Shown here one piece after another: positions 46,366 to 57,950 of a stretch of 64,000 bases of DNA. The translations under genes were made by a program, and so were the position numbers. Each line of letters starts with the position of its first letter. Position 1 is the stretch's first letter. This stretch comes from Prunus persica (lineage: Eukaryota; Streptophyta; Magnoliopsida; Rosales; Rosaceae), in assembly GCF_000346465.2 (NCBI RefSeq), contig NC_034011.1, positions 25,603,941 through 25,667,940 of the forward strand, written 5' to 3'. The notes beneath the pieces were generated by a model, which did no database searches, was not told where the DNA came from, and was given only the letters and a program-made list of their open reading frames with translations.

Positions 46366-49300
46366 TCAGGTCTGCCGCCTTTTTTTCCTGAGGAAAGGCA
46401 TTGCACTTAGACCTACCCCTACGGATGGCTGTCCAGAATTATCTACAGTATTTTCCTGCAGTGACACGCTCAACTTCGAATGATCGTCATTCTTTGAAGC
46501 TATTTCATCATTTATACTTTGTTCAGCATCATATGCACCTGTCCTCTCACAACCTTCAAATCCTTGTAAAGGTCTTTTGGTGCCAACGCTGGATTGAACT
46601 GAAGCATTACCAAAATCAACTTTATTGACAAAGCCGGAGAAATTGGGAAGGTTGGAATCTTCAGAGGCAGCAGCTGTAGCTTGTACACCAATTTCATCTC
46701 GGTCATTACCAATCTGACCATCTCTGCAAAGCCTCCCTCCCATCTTAAGGTAGTCTTCAGAAGCCTCAGCCTCGAAAGAAGGATCATGGTGTTGGCTGAG
46801 ACCAAGTTCACCAGTTTCATCTTCAACAGGGCAGAACCCACCTCCTGCAAGTTCACCAGTTTCATCTTCAACAAGGCAGAACCCACCTCCTGTTTCAAGA
46901 TAATCGTTACACAGGCCCGCATTAGGAGACAAGTTCCCTGCATTCTGCTGTTTCTTCTCACTGAAACGAGAAGGACCTTCCTCGCATTTACCTTTGTCCC
47001 AGGAAAGAAGTTGTTCCCCTGACTCTTCATTGGAACATTTTGTATCACAGTGATCTAGTGGATCATCAACATCATCATTTTCTAAGTCATTGACTGTGTA
47101 ATTTACAGGCTTCCGCAAACGCCCCGACTGAGAACATGAAATCCAAAAAAAAAAACACAGGAAAAATTAAAGAAAGAAGAAATCGACATACATTAGATTC
47201 TTCAATATGATACAGATCTCAGGTAGTCATCTAAATGCATGATGCAGCACCATGTTGAACTCACCAAAGGCATGGTGACACTCAACTCATATGGATGCTC
47301 ACACTACTCATCATGACACCCAAAGGAGGATTGAATGCACAAAATCACACCATTTGACTGACCATGTTCAGAATCTTCGAACTAGATAGTAAAAAGTTCG
47401 ACGGATTTTGGTAGTTTCATGATAATATTAGTTCTTTATTTAGTAAGTAAAACCTTTAGCCAGGAGGAACAAAGAAACAGCAATCTAGGAAACAAAACCT
47501 TTAGCCAGGCCAGGACTAGAATTTTGCCAGGGTGGATTAGTGGCACAGTTTAGCTCATATATAAAGATGCTCTGAACCAAGTCACAAATCAATAAGAATA
47601 AGTGGCCTACGAAGTATTTCAATAATCAAGTTCTTTATATAGTTCAACCAAAATAAAGATAAAGAAAATGTGAAGCTTACCCTGCGCACTTCTCCGGACC
47701 CTTCTACTGTCTCCATATGAAGGTCCATCCCATCATCATCATCATCATCACCCTTACTAGAGCTGGTTTCAGATGCTTCAGCACTGGGATTTTCTTTTCC
47801 CTTTCCTCTTCCCAATACCTTCCTACCTCTTCCTCTGCCTTTTCCATTTGCATGCAATCTTCTATTAGTTGTTCGTGCCATTTCAGCAGGCTTTGGTTGG
47901 TCAGATGGAACAGGCACTTCAGTGGTCCTCCTTTTCCTCGACTGCTTAATAGTTGACTTTCCTTTAGAATTTCTCTGATCTCTAAAAACACCTTTCTCTG
48001 TTCCCTCTGACAGTTTCTTTGATTTGTCATCCCCAGGTTCATCAGTACTTATGCTTCCCTTCTTTCTACTTCTAGAAACTTCTTGAGCAGCATCATCTAT
48101 CAATTCTGAAGATTGATTTCCAGCGATACCTTTAACAGCTTTCTTGATTCTCTTACTACGAATTCTTGCAAATCTTTCATTAAACATGTAAAAAGCTTCC
48201 AGCCGCAGTTGAGTCTTCACCAAACAAGTAACAAAATGATGTCATGATCTACTTTCACAATAAATAATTGACACAAAACAAAGCTTGCTAAAATACAATG
48301 GACATGCATGTGTGTGTGCACAAGAGAGAGGGGTTTAAGTAACCTACCTCGCGTTTGTCGTACTCCTTCAGAACAGGTATTAGCAATTCATCTGCCTTCT
48401 GGGTACCCCAACCAAACTTTTCCCAACATAATCTACATACAAACAGAGTTTATCAGGAAAACAGACATTTTAGTGTGAATAGAAAGGAAGCACCCTATTA
48501 TTAGCCATAAACAACCCTCATGTTAGGCGAGAACTCACTTGCGAAGAACAAAATGATCTGGCTTTCCCCATGTGAAGGGCTCAGTTGATTTGTCCACCTG
48601 TGGACAAGTATAAGCAACACTAACTGCTTCACTTGGAAAAGAGGAGGGAATATGCCAATTTTTGCTCACTTTCCTCTGCATAAGATAAAATATGAGCATC
48701 CAAAGATGAGGAATATAATTTGTTTACAACTTAAATATTCAGAGGAAAAGCCTAACGCAGGAAACAGGGTAATGTAATTACATGCTTATCCATGAAAGTT
48801 TGCTTTATTTCTTCAATAAGATCAGCTGACTGCTTGTGCTCTTGACCGTGACAATTATTTTGGTCAAATGCAGAGACTTCTTCCTTGTTGCTCTGTGAAT
48901 TGATATCCTTATCCCCAAACTTAGACCCCCTTTTCTTTGCACTTGATCCCGTTTCACCATCAAACTTCCCTAGAATGGTAGGATCTGGTGATTCAATCCA
49001 ATCCCGGAATTTATGGAGGCCATCCTCCTCAGGAAATGCATTTACAACTTCAATAGCATTGACAATGCCGATCCCACTACAAAAGAAAAACAAATAGATT
49101 CTAAATCACCACCAAATTGAGAAACCCCAAGAATTCCAAACCTCTATAGTTGTGACAACAATAGATTGTGTAAATTCTATAACTCCCGAAGTAGGTCCAA
49201 TTCGCAACACGAATCTTTAGTTATTAACCATATATAGTTCCAAAAAGCTAAATCCACAAGGATGCAGCACCACTCCCAACATTTCCTAAGGACAAAAAAC

Positions 49301-52300
49301 TTAATAATGCAACAGTTTACCTAACTCCTTCAGTATAATCACTTCCAAGAAGAAGTGCCATACGAATTAACTTCTCTCTGCTTAGGCCAAGCTCCTTCTC
49401 AACGTCCTGACAAAAGAAAATTGTATGAGCATAATATGCATTGCATCTTCTAATTCGTAAATTAAAGAAAGAACAGAATTCAGGTTTCTGACCAACTGAA
49501 TTTATGAAACGGGAAAACAAGAATGTCATGTAATTCAATAGAATCCCAGACCTTCATGAAATATGTCTCAACATATTTACGATCGTCAAATATATTTTTG
49601 TACACACTTTGCGCCCCAAACAAGAACACATCGGAGTCATCAGTCACAACACCATCAACAAGGTTTGCAAGTTCCATATATGCACATTGGGCTTCTGCTT
49701 CCATTGGCGCAATAATGTACGGTATACCGAACATTTGCAGTAGCTCCTACAAAAGTAAGTTACATAAAGATGCCAAGTCATTTATTTCTAAGAACAAATG
49801 TTCTGCTGATGGAAAAGCCATACAGATAATGACAAAATTTGACCACACACCTGACATTCAGTGAACATCTCACTGCTGACTGATTCTACATTGCGTTCAA
49901 GTCTTCTCTGCTCATCTCCCAGATTCATACATTCTTGGCCGAGAATTAGCATTTCCTCCTCCAAATTAGCCTCTGTGGCTTCAACATGTGCATTTGCATC
50001 ACTGTTGAGTGAAGATTTGTCCCAGCTGTGCTCACTTTCCTGAAAAAAATTGTCATGACTCTTTTCCTTAACCCATGTTTTATCAACATCACAATCATTT
50101 GTTAGTTTTTCTGTCAACAACCCCGTTAAGGCAGCTGGGTTAGCCATCTCAACTATATGACATGATGGCTCAGCTTCAATTTCATTCTTCTGATCATCAA
50201 CCCAATTGGTAGCATCACAAGACAAGGCATCAAAAGAATGAGCTTTATTTTTTTCTAAGGTATTGGGCAAGGTAGATAAACTGTCATCCTCATTGAAAGC
50301 ACCCAAGACTTGTTCAGTAATCATATGGACCTCCTTTGTTCCTGACGGAGTAACAGATTCAGCACATTGCATTCCTCCACAGAAATTTTCCCTTTCACTT
50401 ACATTCTGTATTGTTTGTGCTGGAGGAGAATCCAAGTCTGTAACGCTTTTCATCTTTTTGACTCCATCAACAATATCGCAAGATGATTCATTTTGTCGCT
50501 TACCAATTTTCCCGACCAAAACTGCCTCAACTATCTTAGTTTCTCTATCAATAAATTCAGCACCTTTATGAGCCTCTCCTCCAAAACATTGAAACTTTTC
50601 CTCTGCAGATGATGCATAAGCACACTTCTCATCCCCAATATCCTCAAGACTTCTCCTTATTGCCTCCTGAAAATTAGCCTCTTCTTCAAAATAACCTTTG
50701 GAAACTGTTTTCCCACACTCACGAGGAAAAGATGAGGTATTTTCTGTAATACCACAAACTCCTTCCTCCCATTCCACTTCACTGTCATCGCTCATGTTGC
50801 CTTCCACACAAGGCACCTTACGTTTCACTTCAACAGTTCCTTCCTCCCAGTCACAGTCTGAATCAGAACCAGAAGATTGTTTTCTTAATATATCATTAGC
50901 ATTAGTAGTTACAGCATTTCCTGCCACTAAAGAAGCAAAAAGATCATCATCACCATCAAAAGACTTGCTCTCCCCACCGTCTTCAATCGATATTTCTATA
51001 GGAGTTTCAAGTTTTAATGTACACTGATTATTTCTGTCATTCAAGCTATTATCACCAACTGAGGATTCCAAAACCTTCTTTTGATCAGGATGACTTCTCA
51101 ACACACCAGTGTCAATGGAATCAACATTATCACCGCATGATGTTTCTATGACTTTTCTACTACTACAAGAACTTTTTGAAATGTCAATGTCTCTTTCATT
51201 GAGCAAATTCCTAGTGTTGATTATCTTGTTTGTATTTGTTTTCTCCTGTTCAATCTCCTTCATCAAATCCAAGTTCCTTTGTAAATCACGGGTCATACGG
51301 ATCCCCATAGCTCTCACTCTACTGACTCGAAGATGGCCCCTCTCATCCAAATATGTCTCGATGTTGTCATCAAAAACACTTGTGGATTCGTCTGGGGTTG
51401 CTCCAGTCACATTATTGGTAGACGGAACACTGTTCCTGGAATTTGAAGGATGCTCTTTTGGTGCTTGTTGCTTATCTCCATTTTTATCAGCTCTTGCAGA
51501 TGCAAGTACTCTGACACAATTAAGCATAAAAACCCACAAAGTCATTACTCAGAATAATACATAGTCAAAAGATCAAAAATAAAATATAAAAACATAAGAG
51601 TTCATTAGAAGCCAACCAATGCAACAAAATTTGCAACTGGGCTATATCGTCTTGTAGAGAAAAACTGTGACTACTCACTGTTTATCACCAGTAAATGATG
51701 AAGAAAAGATAAACTCTCTGTGAGCCTCAGAGGCTATCCGTGAGCTATGGACACCACTAACCCCCCTCCCAGCAGCAGCTTTCTGTACTTGATCTATCTC
51801 GCGACGGAAAGCAACAGTTTTAAGATAAGATTGTATTTGTAGCTCAGAGAACTTTCCAGGATCCTAAATGCGCGTAAGAAGAACCCATGAAAAGACATCC
51901 ATAAAATTCAAAAAATAGAACCTTATTTAAGTGAAGCAACTTATCCTCAATAGGAGCTCCAATTAAAACATATGTATTACATGACTTAACAATTAAATAG
52001 GAACCAACCTTTTTGACTTTTTGATACTTTTGTCGGTTTTCTGCCATCAACCTCTCTCTAATCTAAGGGGGAAATAATCAACGATTGACATCAGAATGAG
52101 TATTGCAAAGATTGAAAGCTAATACCCATAACCTAACAAGAAGGCATAACCAGCATAAACAAAATCTTACTTGAACAAGAAGATCGAGTTGCATTGATGG
52201 GGGCAATGCAGCTAATACAGCTGGATCAACTTTACCATGCATTTCTGGCTGCAAGATAGTTTATAATATATACAACCGTACATTAATTTAACAGAGTAAA

Positions 52301-54596
52301 GAAATCCCATTATAAATAATAACACTTAATTAAACAGAGTGAATAAATCCCATGATTAATTAATAACACTTAAGGCATTAGATCTAACAGACCCATGAGG
52401 AATGATCATGATTGCCAAGTTGATTAAGTCATCCTGACAGAGTATAGAACAACAATACTCAGATCCAATGATTTTAACTTACTACGTAGTTAACATACGA
52501 ACATGTATCAATGATTTTAACTTAATAGATTACATCCTTAGATAATATCCTTGTTTCATTAAACCTGGGTGTTACATTGGATTTGGTCCTTGGATATCTA
52601 TTAACAGCATACCAGTATCATCTTTTGATATAAATATTAAGGGCATACCAGTATCATTTCTTCATCATCATCGCCATCTTCATCAACATCCTCCTCAACA
52701 ATAATAGAAGCAGTTGATGTTGACGCGTTATTAGTTGCACCAGCATCCTCCTCTGCCGCAATAGATGCAGCAATCCTAAATTTAAATTCAAAGAATCAAT
52801 AAAATCATGAAAATACATGCTTAAATAACTCCTTCATGTTATATACAATTACATTTCATCCAGCTTTTCTTGATTGCAACTCCTTGAGACCACTTCGCAG
52901 TTTTCTAAATTGATTCCCACCATCTCAGTTTGATCTGACATAATCTTCTTACCCTTAGCCTCATTATCCTGCTTATTTGACTAGTCACGAAACCGTTCAT
53001 CAGTTCTCTCAGCTTCATTCTCTGAAATCACAAACAACAACTATGTATACTTACTTGCAAAAGAAGTCCAAGTTGCATGGATGGAGGCAAATTAGCTAAT
53101 ACAGCTGGATCAACTTCACCATGCATCTCTGGCTGCAAAATAAATGGCATGCAGCAACCACATTACATTTCCACATAAGTAAAAGCTACTGCTAAGCACC
53201 CATGACTGAGCCCTAAATCTCAGACCCATAGAGAGGAAGTCTTAATTTTCCAGTTATGGGATTTGAGTAAACTCCCAAATATTCTATAGACCAAAAATGA
53301 AACACCAAAAAAAATCCAGATCATCCATTTTTATGTAATATGCACTACACTGGGGGCCGCTCTAGGTTGCTCTGAAAATTCCAATTCATATGCAGTAAAT
53401 TTCATCAGTCTTGTAGAACTCACTAGTATCATCTCTTCATCATCTTCTTCGCTATCCTCCTCACAAGGAACAGCGGCAGTAAATTTTGATGCATTCTTTG
53501 CTAAACCCCCTTCTTCCTCGGCCTGAATAGATGCTGCCAACCTAAAATAATAATAAAAACAGTCAAAATCATAAATCAAACCAGATTAATCCACTAAGAC
53601 CGCGACTGTGTTCTCAGCTTACATTTCATCCAGCTTTTCCTGGTTGCTACTCAGCAAGGCCATATCATTTTTTTCTAAATTATCATCTCCCATCCTACCA
53701 GTTTGATCTGGTAGACTTTGCTTACCCTTGGCATCATTCTTTTGATTCTGCCTCTGGTTCTTAATATCCTCAGCCAAGACTTTCAGCTTCATGGCCTTAA
53801 GCTATCAACAACAACCAAATATAGATAAATCCACTGGAACTAAAACAAACCATCAATAACAGAAATATATGCTATTTATTTTCAACTACCTAGTCTTCAT
53901 AAGCAGTTCAAGCTATAAACAAACGACAGCACAATAATTCTTCAACAAGAAAAGAGATCTGTAAACATAAATAACCTTGCACACCAAATTACAATCAAAA
54001 TAAATTCAAATTATAAGTCGAACAAATAGACAGGAAAGATCACTCTGCAACTCCCACCACCAATCTTGCACACAAACCCTAACTCAAACCCAAATTTCCA
54101 ACATCACATTCTACAATTCCTATGAAGCAATTCAAAACAATGAAAAGACAAATTGCAGATAATACTAACATGATTGAGAAGCAATTTCTCGGCCGTCTTG
54201 CGAAGCTTGGACTGGGCGTTCTCCCGCTGTCTTCTTCGAGCGATCACAGTGCGGCGCTTGAGGGCTGGGGTTCCGCCATCGAATACAAAGACGGGCTTGG
54301 TCCGCAGGTACAGTAGCTTGCAAATTCGACGAAAGAAGCCGAGTATATGCGCGTTGCGAACCATCTCTCCCTTCTCGTCCCGCATTGCCTTCATAAACTG
54401 CACCATCCATATGCTCGCATCTGCCCAGTGAAACAGACGAAGTAGATTAGCAAGGTGATTTTCTCATATCGAAAATAGGGTTAGGGTTCGGAGAATGGGT
54501 GGGCGTACCGATGGCGAGTCTTCTTCCGGCTAGGGTTTCGACGGACACGCGGCGGCCGACGGGGGCCAGTAGTTCCCATAGACCGTGGACGCCCAT
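46366..54596 (-). CDS. UVH3: XPG/RAD2-family repair endonuclease UVH3 (XPG) with a duplicated internal exon block
   Basis: Eighteen exons read leftward (54509-54596, 54170-54420, 53623-53801, 53424-53541, 53055-53132, 52853-52980, 52649-52775, 52171-52248, 52009-52062, 51679-51863, 49851-51510, 49552-49746, 49321-49406, 48782-49076, 48539-48675, 48348-48432, 47681-48214, 46366-47127) and join in phase to 1679 residues; Arabidopsis UVH3 is 1479. The N-region ([13 protein letters not shown] in [21 protein letters not shown]) and I-region ([30 protein letters not shown]) hold the acidic metal ligands. These two catalytic regions are separated by a long acidic spacer with a UIM-like helix ([11 protein letters not shown], about residue 709). 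A PCNA-binding-like QLRLEAFY and a terminal RKKRRQT nuclear signal follow. The enzyme makes the 3' incision in nucleotide excision repair. Extra length comes mainly from a repeat of exons 3-5. Confidence 0.92.
52171..53801 (-). repeat. Intragenic tandem duplication of UVH3 exons 3-5
   Basis: Exons 53623-53801, 53424-53541 and 53055-53132 recur as 52853-52980, 52649-52775 and 52171-52248. The third exon pair differs at about 13 of 78 bases by eye, and its copies encode [20 protein letters not shown] and [20 protein letters not shown]. Exon phases are the same, so the reading frame is kept. The first half of the second exon-3 copy (toward 53020) carries a frame break and an in-frame TAG. Using the acceptor at 52981-52982 skips that damage, leaving a 74-bp intron. 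Confidence 0.85.
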
Positions 54597-55120
54597 TCTG
54601 TGTATTGCTTGCTGAGGACGCTTCTGCTGACAGACAGTTTTGTCATGGGCGCGCGCGAGGAAAGTAAAATGAGAGAGGCTGCGTGAGTCGGTGGGAGCAA
54701 AATGCACGAACCGACGTCGTATATACGCAGTACATAAGTTGAATAAACAAAATTCCGTGCCCAACTGTAAAATATTTTCTAATAAGACAAACTAGCAGGG
54801 GGAGATTTTTTAAAAAAATAAATGTAAGTTTAGTATCTTTAGGTCCAATAAAATTTTCTTTTCAGTAATTACATAATATCTTAACTTTATTTAATTACTC
54901 TCATCTGTAATTATATTTCAATAATTTTTTTAGTGAATAATTAAATATTTTAATTCACATCATAAATTATATTACTTAATAAATGGAAATTATTATTTTT
55001 ACTCTTTTTTATTTAATCAAATATTTAAATACTAATTATTCACTAATTAAATAGTAATTAAAACATAACTACTAAATAACTTAATTAAAAAAGAGAGACA
55101 AAGATTATGCTATTTTAAGG
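54597..55120. other. UVH3 promoter and AT-rich flank
   Basis: No gene. CCGACGTCGT at 54711-54720 lies about 115 bp upstream of the UVH3 ATG. Beyond 54770 the sequence is very AT-rich and leads into the palindrome array. Confidence 0.5.
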
Positions 55121-55553
55121 GTATAGCCGGGCGGCTATACTTTTAAAATATTCTATTTACAGAGTACAGCCGCACGGCTATACGTTTAAAATATTCTATT
55201 TAAAGCTTATGGCTGCATGGCTATACCTCTAATTATAGTGTATGGTATAGCCGGGCAGCTTTACTGCTAAACTAGCATACCGCCGCGCGGCTATACTATT
55301 TAAACAGCAATGTAACGCCGCGCGGCTGTACTTTTAAAATATCCTTTTTTAAATTTTCTCGCGCGGCTATACTATTTAAATATTAAAATATATTCAAAGA
55401 GTATAGCCGCTCGGCTATACTATTTAAATATTATAACATATTCAAAGAGTAGCCGCGCCGCTGTGCTGTTTAAATATTATAATGAGTATAGCCGCGCGGC
55501 TATACTATTTAAGTATTCTAATATATTTAAAGAGGATATCCGCGCAGCTATAC
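55121..55553. repeat. Array of about eleven degenerate 20-bp GC-core palindromes
   Basis: The unit is GTATAGCCGCGCGGCTATAC, a self-complementary 20-mer. Copies start at 55121, 55164, 55207, 55245, about 55275, 55312, about 55355 (half unit), 55401, about 55447, 55486 (exact palindrome) and 55534. Spacers of about 15-45 bp are AT-rich and also partly alike (TTTAAAATATTCTATTT or TATTTAAATATTATAA types, often with TTCAAAGAG before a unit). Most changes fall in the central CCGCGCGG. No open frame or transposon end is seen. The origin is unknown. Confidence 0.9.
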
Positions 55554-57950
55554 TAAAATATTTTGAATGTATATATAAAGTCGTTTCCACCCGACAAGAC
55601 CACAAAATTTTGGGGCATTTTTTACTGATCAAAAGTACAGTATACCACACCAAACACATATAGATTAGGCTAATTGGTGGCCCGTTTCTATAGATTAGAT
55701 TAATTTAAAGTGATTTACCCTATCGCTTTTATAAAAAAAGTTCTTTCCAGTCGTGTTTACGAACAAAATGTTGTAGCCAAATGCTGATGAACAAAAACAT
55801 ATATGTAATAATGTCAACTACCTTTTTATATTCCAACGTCTATGACAATGAGTTCCTTGGTTTCATTAAATCTGGGAAAACTGTGTTTTTGGACAGCTGA
55901 CCTTCCAGCAGTTTGTTTGCAATGAGACAAAAGATGAACTTGTTCCTGACTTTTTTCTTTTTAGCTAGCTTGCTGATATTTCTAGGGAAATGCTGGAAGT
56001 CGAGTGTTTGTCTGTTTTGAATCTGCCAACGTACTTCACCTAGGTCAGTTGTTTTAAGTTGATTGAATTATTGTTTTTAATTTGCAGGTCCCTGGATGTT
56101 ATCAACCACATGGAGTCCAATGTGTGGTGGTAACTGTATAAACTTGCACAAACAAAATGCTTTCTTGTGTTTGAAGTGTTGTAAACTTTTTACAAACAAA
56201 ATGGTTTCTTCTTGTGTTTAAATTGTTCTTATACTCACACATGCTGGCAAACTTATACAATCATTTCAAAGTTTGCATTCGTCTTAGAAACATGCTGGTG
56301 GTAAAAGTGCCTTTGATCTTCTGTTTGGGATTTCAAAGCGTACTGATCTCAATAATGTACAAGTAAACTTCATGTACGCCTTATGTCCAGAAATCGAAAG
56401 GTTAGATCTGCTACTTTTCTTGCAGATCCCATTATCTTGTTTTGGGGTGGTGGTTCATGAGAGGTTTGCTTGAGGAAAATGTTAAAATCCCAGTACTATA
56501 TTACAACCAATAGCTGAAATTTTTTTTAAGAAAAATTACAAGTATTGAATGGAATGGAATGATGTCTTAACTTTATTTGATGCAGGATTTAATAATAGAC
56601 TACTGTGGACGATATGCAAAGAAGGAGAAGATTACCGATGGTACTCAGTTAGAAGAGAGCCCTGAGGAAATGAGTGATGAGGATATCAGAGAAAAACAGA
56701 CTGCTTCAAGTGGTAATGAAATTGCTAGACATGAAGATCTATGAAGGATTTTTTCCCCGTCTGCTTAAAGAAGTTCATGATATTGGTGGTTGTCCAATTT
56801 CTTGTACAATCATGAAAAGATAGTTAGAGACTAGATATATGATGATAACATGCATCTCTCCAGAATATGCTCAGGTAAATTGAATCACAGAAAAACAAAC
56901 AATGCAATTAGTTAAAGCTTCCTCTTTATTTTTAAGTTAAGATCTGCAAGTATTTGTAATTTATGCAGCCAATTTAACAAGGTTGGTTTTTTATTTATGT
57001 ATACAAGTGATAATGAGGGAGGGCGATTCGAAGACATGACGTTAGATGCAAGGATAACTGCTCTTAACCACTTAGCTACGAGCAGCTTGGTCTTCGAATT
57101 ACACCTTCTTGGTTTATCTCACACACTAAACTTTCATTTTCATCCCGTGTGTTAAATTACTTACTGCCAATGATTTTAATAATACAGCAATTGGCATTTA
57201 GCAAGAGCGTTGTCTATTTAGATTTGGGCCGAACGAGATGCTTGTGAACAGAGTGATGCGAATCTGTTTCAGAAATATCGACTTCAGCTTGAGCTCATCT
57301 TCGTCTTATGCTTTTAGTTTTGTGAACTCCAATATTCCCTCAAGCCAAGGTTGCAGTCACTACGATGGACCTGTTGATAGGCGATAGGTAGATTAAGAAA
57401 TATGCATGAAATGAAAGCTAAGGAAGACTTAATTAAAGAACAATTCTTAATCATTGTTCGTTAAACAAGTGCAGCACTGTACGACCATGACTGCTTTTGC
57501 ATTGTATAATTGTATTAGTGCGGTTGTATTACAATTTACATGGCATCCCTTGTTAATGGGTCAAAGATTGATGACATCTTGTGAGCCATTGGATCATAAA
57601 GTCTAGGTGACAAGATCAACTTCACCAATGGTGTTAATTAATTAGGATTATGATAATCCAAAATCATCGTTAGCGTATACAATATTGTCACTGTAAACAT
57701 AACCTCATAAAAAAGGACTCGACAGAACATTTCCAACCTTTTTTTGGCCTGCCGGCGCCATATTTGAAATATTAGTTATCCTAGCCAATGGCTTTATATG
57801 CATACTCTGTAGCATCAAGGTACACAATAAGAATCCAAATGCTCATTGTAGAGCCGGCAACCACATTAGCATTGAGATTTTCTTCTTCCACAATCCCATA
57901 TATGCCATACGGTGAAAACGCTCTTTGCATGAAGGGTTAGATCATTGAAA
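55554..57950. other. Intergenic region, no intact gene
   Basis: Mostly AT-rich spacer. At about 56586-56740 a short open stretch after a TGCAG (DLIIDYCGRYAKKEKITDGT, then QLEESPEEMSDEDIREKQ) has coding-like composition and may be an exon relic, but I do not recognise it. A SINE-like insertion lies at 56990-57108. The last 100 bp form the leader of the receptor pseudokinase gene. Confidence 0.45.
56990..57108 (-). mobile_element. tRNA-derived SINE, minus strand
   Basis: Read on the minus strand it has an A-box (TAGCTAAGTGG, 57068-57078), a degenerate B-box (TCTTCGAATCG, 57024-57034) and an A-rich 3' tail (the T tract at about 56987-56992). TTGGTTT flanks it at 56983-56989 and 57109-57115, a short and therefore weak target duplication. 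Confidence 0.55.

Noticed and set aside
46512..47048. 178-codon open frame on the minus strand
   Set aside because: It overlaps the last UVH3 exon in another frame; the UVH3 frame is the one that continues the protein and ends in a basic nuclear signal.
53022..53054. Use of the TTTCAG acceptor near 53022 for the second UVH3 exon-3 copy
   Set aside because: The intron would be only about 33 bp and the reading frame would hit a stop; the acceptor at 52981-52982 keeps the frame.
55121..55553. Regular repeat-spacer pattern resembling a CRISPR array
   Set aside because: The window is plant nuclear DNA, the units are degenerate palindromes, the spacers are similar to each other rather than unique, and no cas genes are near.
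57024..57078. tRNA gene candidate on the minus strand
   Set aside because: A- and B-box-like sequences are present but there is no cloverleaf or acceptor stem; an A-rich tail and flanking repeats fit a SINE better.
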